From positions 1 to 6,637 of the forward strand of contig JAFGSL010000337.1 of assembly GCA_016934645.1 (NCBI GenBank): DNA of 6,637 nucleotides, in the 5' to 3' direction. Below the pieces are notes generated by a model. It had not been told where the DNA came from, searched no databases, and saw nothing but the letters and a program-made list of their open reading frames with translations. Below, one piece after another: positions 6,244 through 6,637 of this stretch (position 1 is its first letter; every line of letters begins with the position of its first letter). Made by a program: the position numbers and the translations under genes. This DNA is from Anaerolineae bacterium. Its GTDB lineage: Bacteria; Chloroflexota; Anaerolineae; B4-G1; SLSP01.

Positions 6244-6332
6244 TACTGGAAGCTAGAAGCTGGATACTGGATACTCAAAATTGGGCCAAGTATCAAGCTT
6301 CCAGTTTCTAGCTTCGAGTATCGAGTTTGGAG
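6241..6332 (+). repeat. Inverted heptanucleotide arrays forming a ~35-bp imperfect hairpin
   Basis: Four phased 7-mers of CTGGAWR type run from 6246 to 6273 (CTGGATA twice in a row), with a weaker fifth to 6280. After a short spacer, six phased 7-mers of the complementary type (for example CTTCCAG, TTTCTAG, CTTCGAG) run from 6291 to 6332. Arms 6241-6275 and 6289-6323 pair at 29 of 35 positions around a 13-nt loop. The last 7-mer, TTTGGAG, supplies part of the ribosome site for the kinase gene. There is no T-tract, so it is not a classical terminator, but in mRNA it could act as a stability or attenuation hairpin between the exporter and kinase genes. Confidence 0.75.
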
Positions 6333-6339
6333 GCGCGTT

Positions 6340-6471
6340 GTGTTGAAGAAATCCATCCGTTGGCGTTTGGCGTTGAGTTTTGCGGCGATCGCGCTACTAG
6401 CAGCGGCGGCGCTGGGGGCTGTCTTGTTGTTAACTGTTCGCGACTATTACGCACGCCAGGAGCTGATGTGA
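6340..6471 (+). pseudogene. Truncated sensor histidine kinase, N-terminal 43 codons only
   Basis: GGAGG at 6329-6333 lies 6 nt before a GTG start. The peptide begins MLKKSIRWRLALSF, continues into a single hydrophobic helix to about residue 32, and ends TVRDYYARQELM before TGA. This is the standard start of two-component sensor kinases (basic IRWRL, TM1, then the beginning of the extracytoplasmic sensor loop). Everything after is missing: no second TM, HAMP, HisKA or ATPase domain is found in any frame downstream. The break falls near 6462-6471, where AT-rich sequence with hairpins and an insertion-sequence-like end takes over. I infer disruption by a mobile element. The alternative, a genuine 43-residue membrane peptide, is less likely given the kinase-like motif. 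In related operons such a kinase with its response regulator would control exporter transcription. Confidence 0.65.
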
Positions 6472-6490
6472 TACATCCAAACTCCCAGTG

Positions 6491-6541
6491 TCGGTTTTCC
6501 GATAGGCTGAACGGATTTTTGTCCGCTTAGCCTGTTTTGTT
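6491..6541 (+). terminator. Two adjacent hairpins with T-rich tail
   Basis: TCGG-TTTT-CCGA (6491-6502) is followed at once by a longer stem, 6504-6515 against 6522-6533, pairing at 11 of 12 positions including one G-U, with a 6-nt loop and the tail GTTTTGTT (6534-6541). It may be a terminator or sub-terminal structure of an inserted element; the 84-bp block 6472-6555 has no gene. TTGTTAACAA at 6537-6546 is a perfect 10-bp palindrome. Confidence 0.4.
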
Positions 6542-6553
6542 AACAACAGCTAT

Positions 6554-6637
6554 TAGAGTTGTTGCACAATAAGCAAAAACGGGTAGACTGTGAGAAATCA
6601 TGCCACCCGAGGGCGCAATGAAAATCAGTTATCAGCA
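6554..6637 (+). mobile_element. Candidate left end of an insertion sequence, cut by the window edge
   Basis: The 20-mer at 6554-6573 is repeated inverted at 64-83 with one mismatch, as expected for terminal repeats of two element copies. It begins TA-GAG, so the TA may be target sequence. A transposase-like start lies 45 nt inside the repeat, a normal distance for small insertion sequences. The family is not certain; IS5-related is my best guess. Confidence 0.45.
6618..6637 (+). CDS. Probable transposase, first codons only
   Basis: ATG at 6618 is preceded by GAGGG at 6609-6613 and opens a frame reading MKISYQ up to the window edge. This resembles the start of IS5-group transposases with an N-terminal helix-turn-helix and a DDE_Tnp_4 domain, but six residues cannot prove it. 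Support comes mainly from the candidate terminal repeat just upstream and from the interrupted kinase gene. Confidence 0.4.

Overview
The window looks like a chromosomal segment of a Chloroflexota-like bacterium (inference from the style of the efflux operon, the kinase N-terminus, the effector-associated-type domain and the heptanucleotide intergenic repeats; no rRNA or marker gene is present). The base composition changes along it: roughly the first 950 bases are visibly AT-rich, the efflux operon is GC-rich, and the last 170 bases are AT-rich again. Both edges look like accessory or mobile DNA around a GC-rich operon.

Left region (1-1200, minus strand). This is what remains of a conflict/defence locus. 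It holds a 291-residue protein with a low-complexity repeated N-terminus and an effector-associated-domain-like (EAD) module. Just upstream on the same strand is a collapsed type IIG/MmeI-like DNA methyltransferase gene, reduced to its first dozen codons joined out of frame to its last ~60 codons. The 3' end of the EAD gene overlaps a 20-bp sequence that recurs inverted, with one mismatch, at the other edge of the window (6554-6573). I read the pair as terminal repeats of two copies of one insertion sequence, so the EAD protein may be truncated.

Central region (1403-6471, plus strand). This is a MacAB-type ABC efflux operon: a periplasmic adaptor (HlyD/MacA-like), a MacB/LolD-type ATPase starting in an ATGA overlap, a single-pass anchored protein of unknown function, a MacB-type permease, a paralogue of that anchored protein, and the first 43 codons of a sensor histidine kinase. 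No TolC-like gene is visible. The adaptor anchor, the permease and the two anchored proteins probably form one cell-envelope complex, with the kinase (and a lost or off-window regulator) as its likely control system.

Intergenic DNA. All the larger gaps in the operon are filled by phased, degenerate short repeats, mostly 7 bp, that run from near the stop codon of one gene into the Shine-Dalgarno sequence of the next. The repeat family differs from gap to gap. One array lies inside the ATPase reading frame and encodes its N-terminal leader as a 7-residue repeat. The array before the kinase folds into a long imperfect hairpin.

Right region (6472-6637). The kinase frame stops at 6471. An 84-bp block with two adjacent hairpins follows, then a candidate insertion-sequence end and the first codons of a probable transposase that leaves the window.
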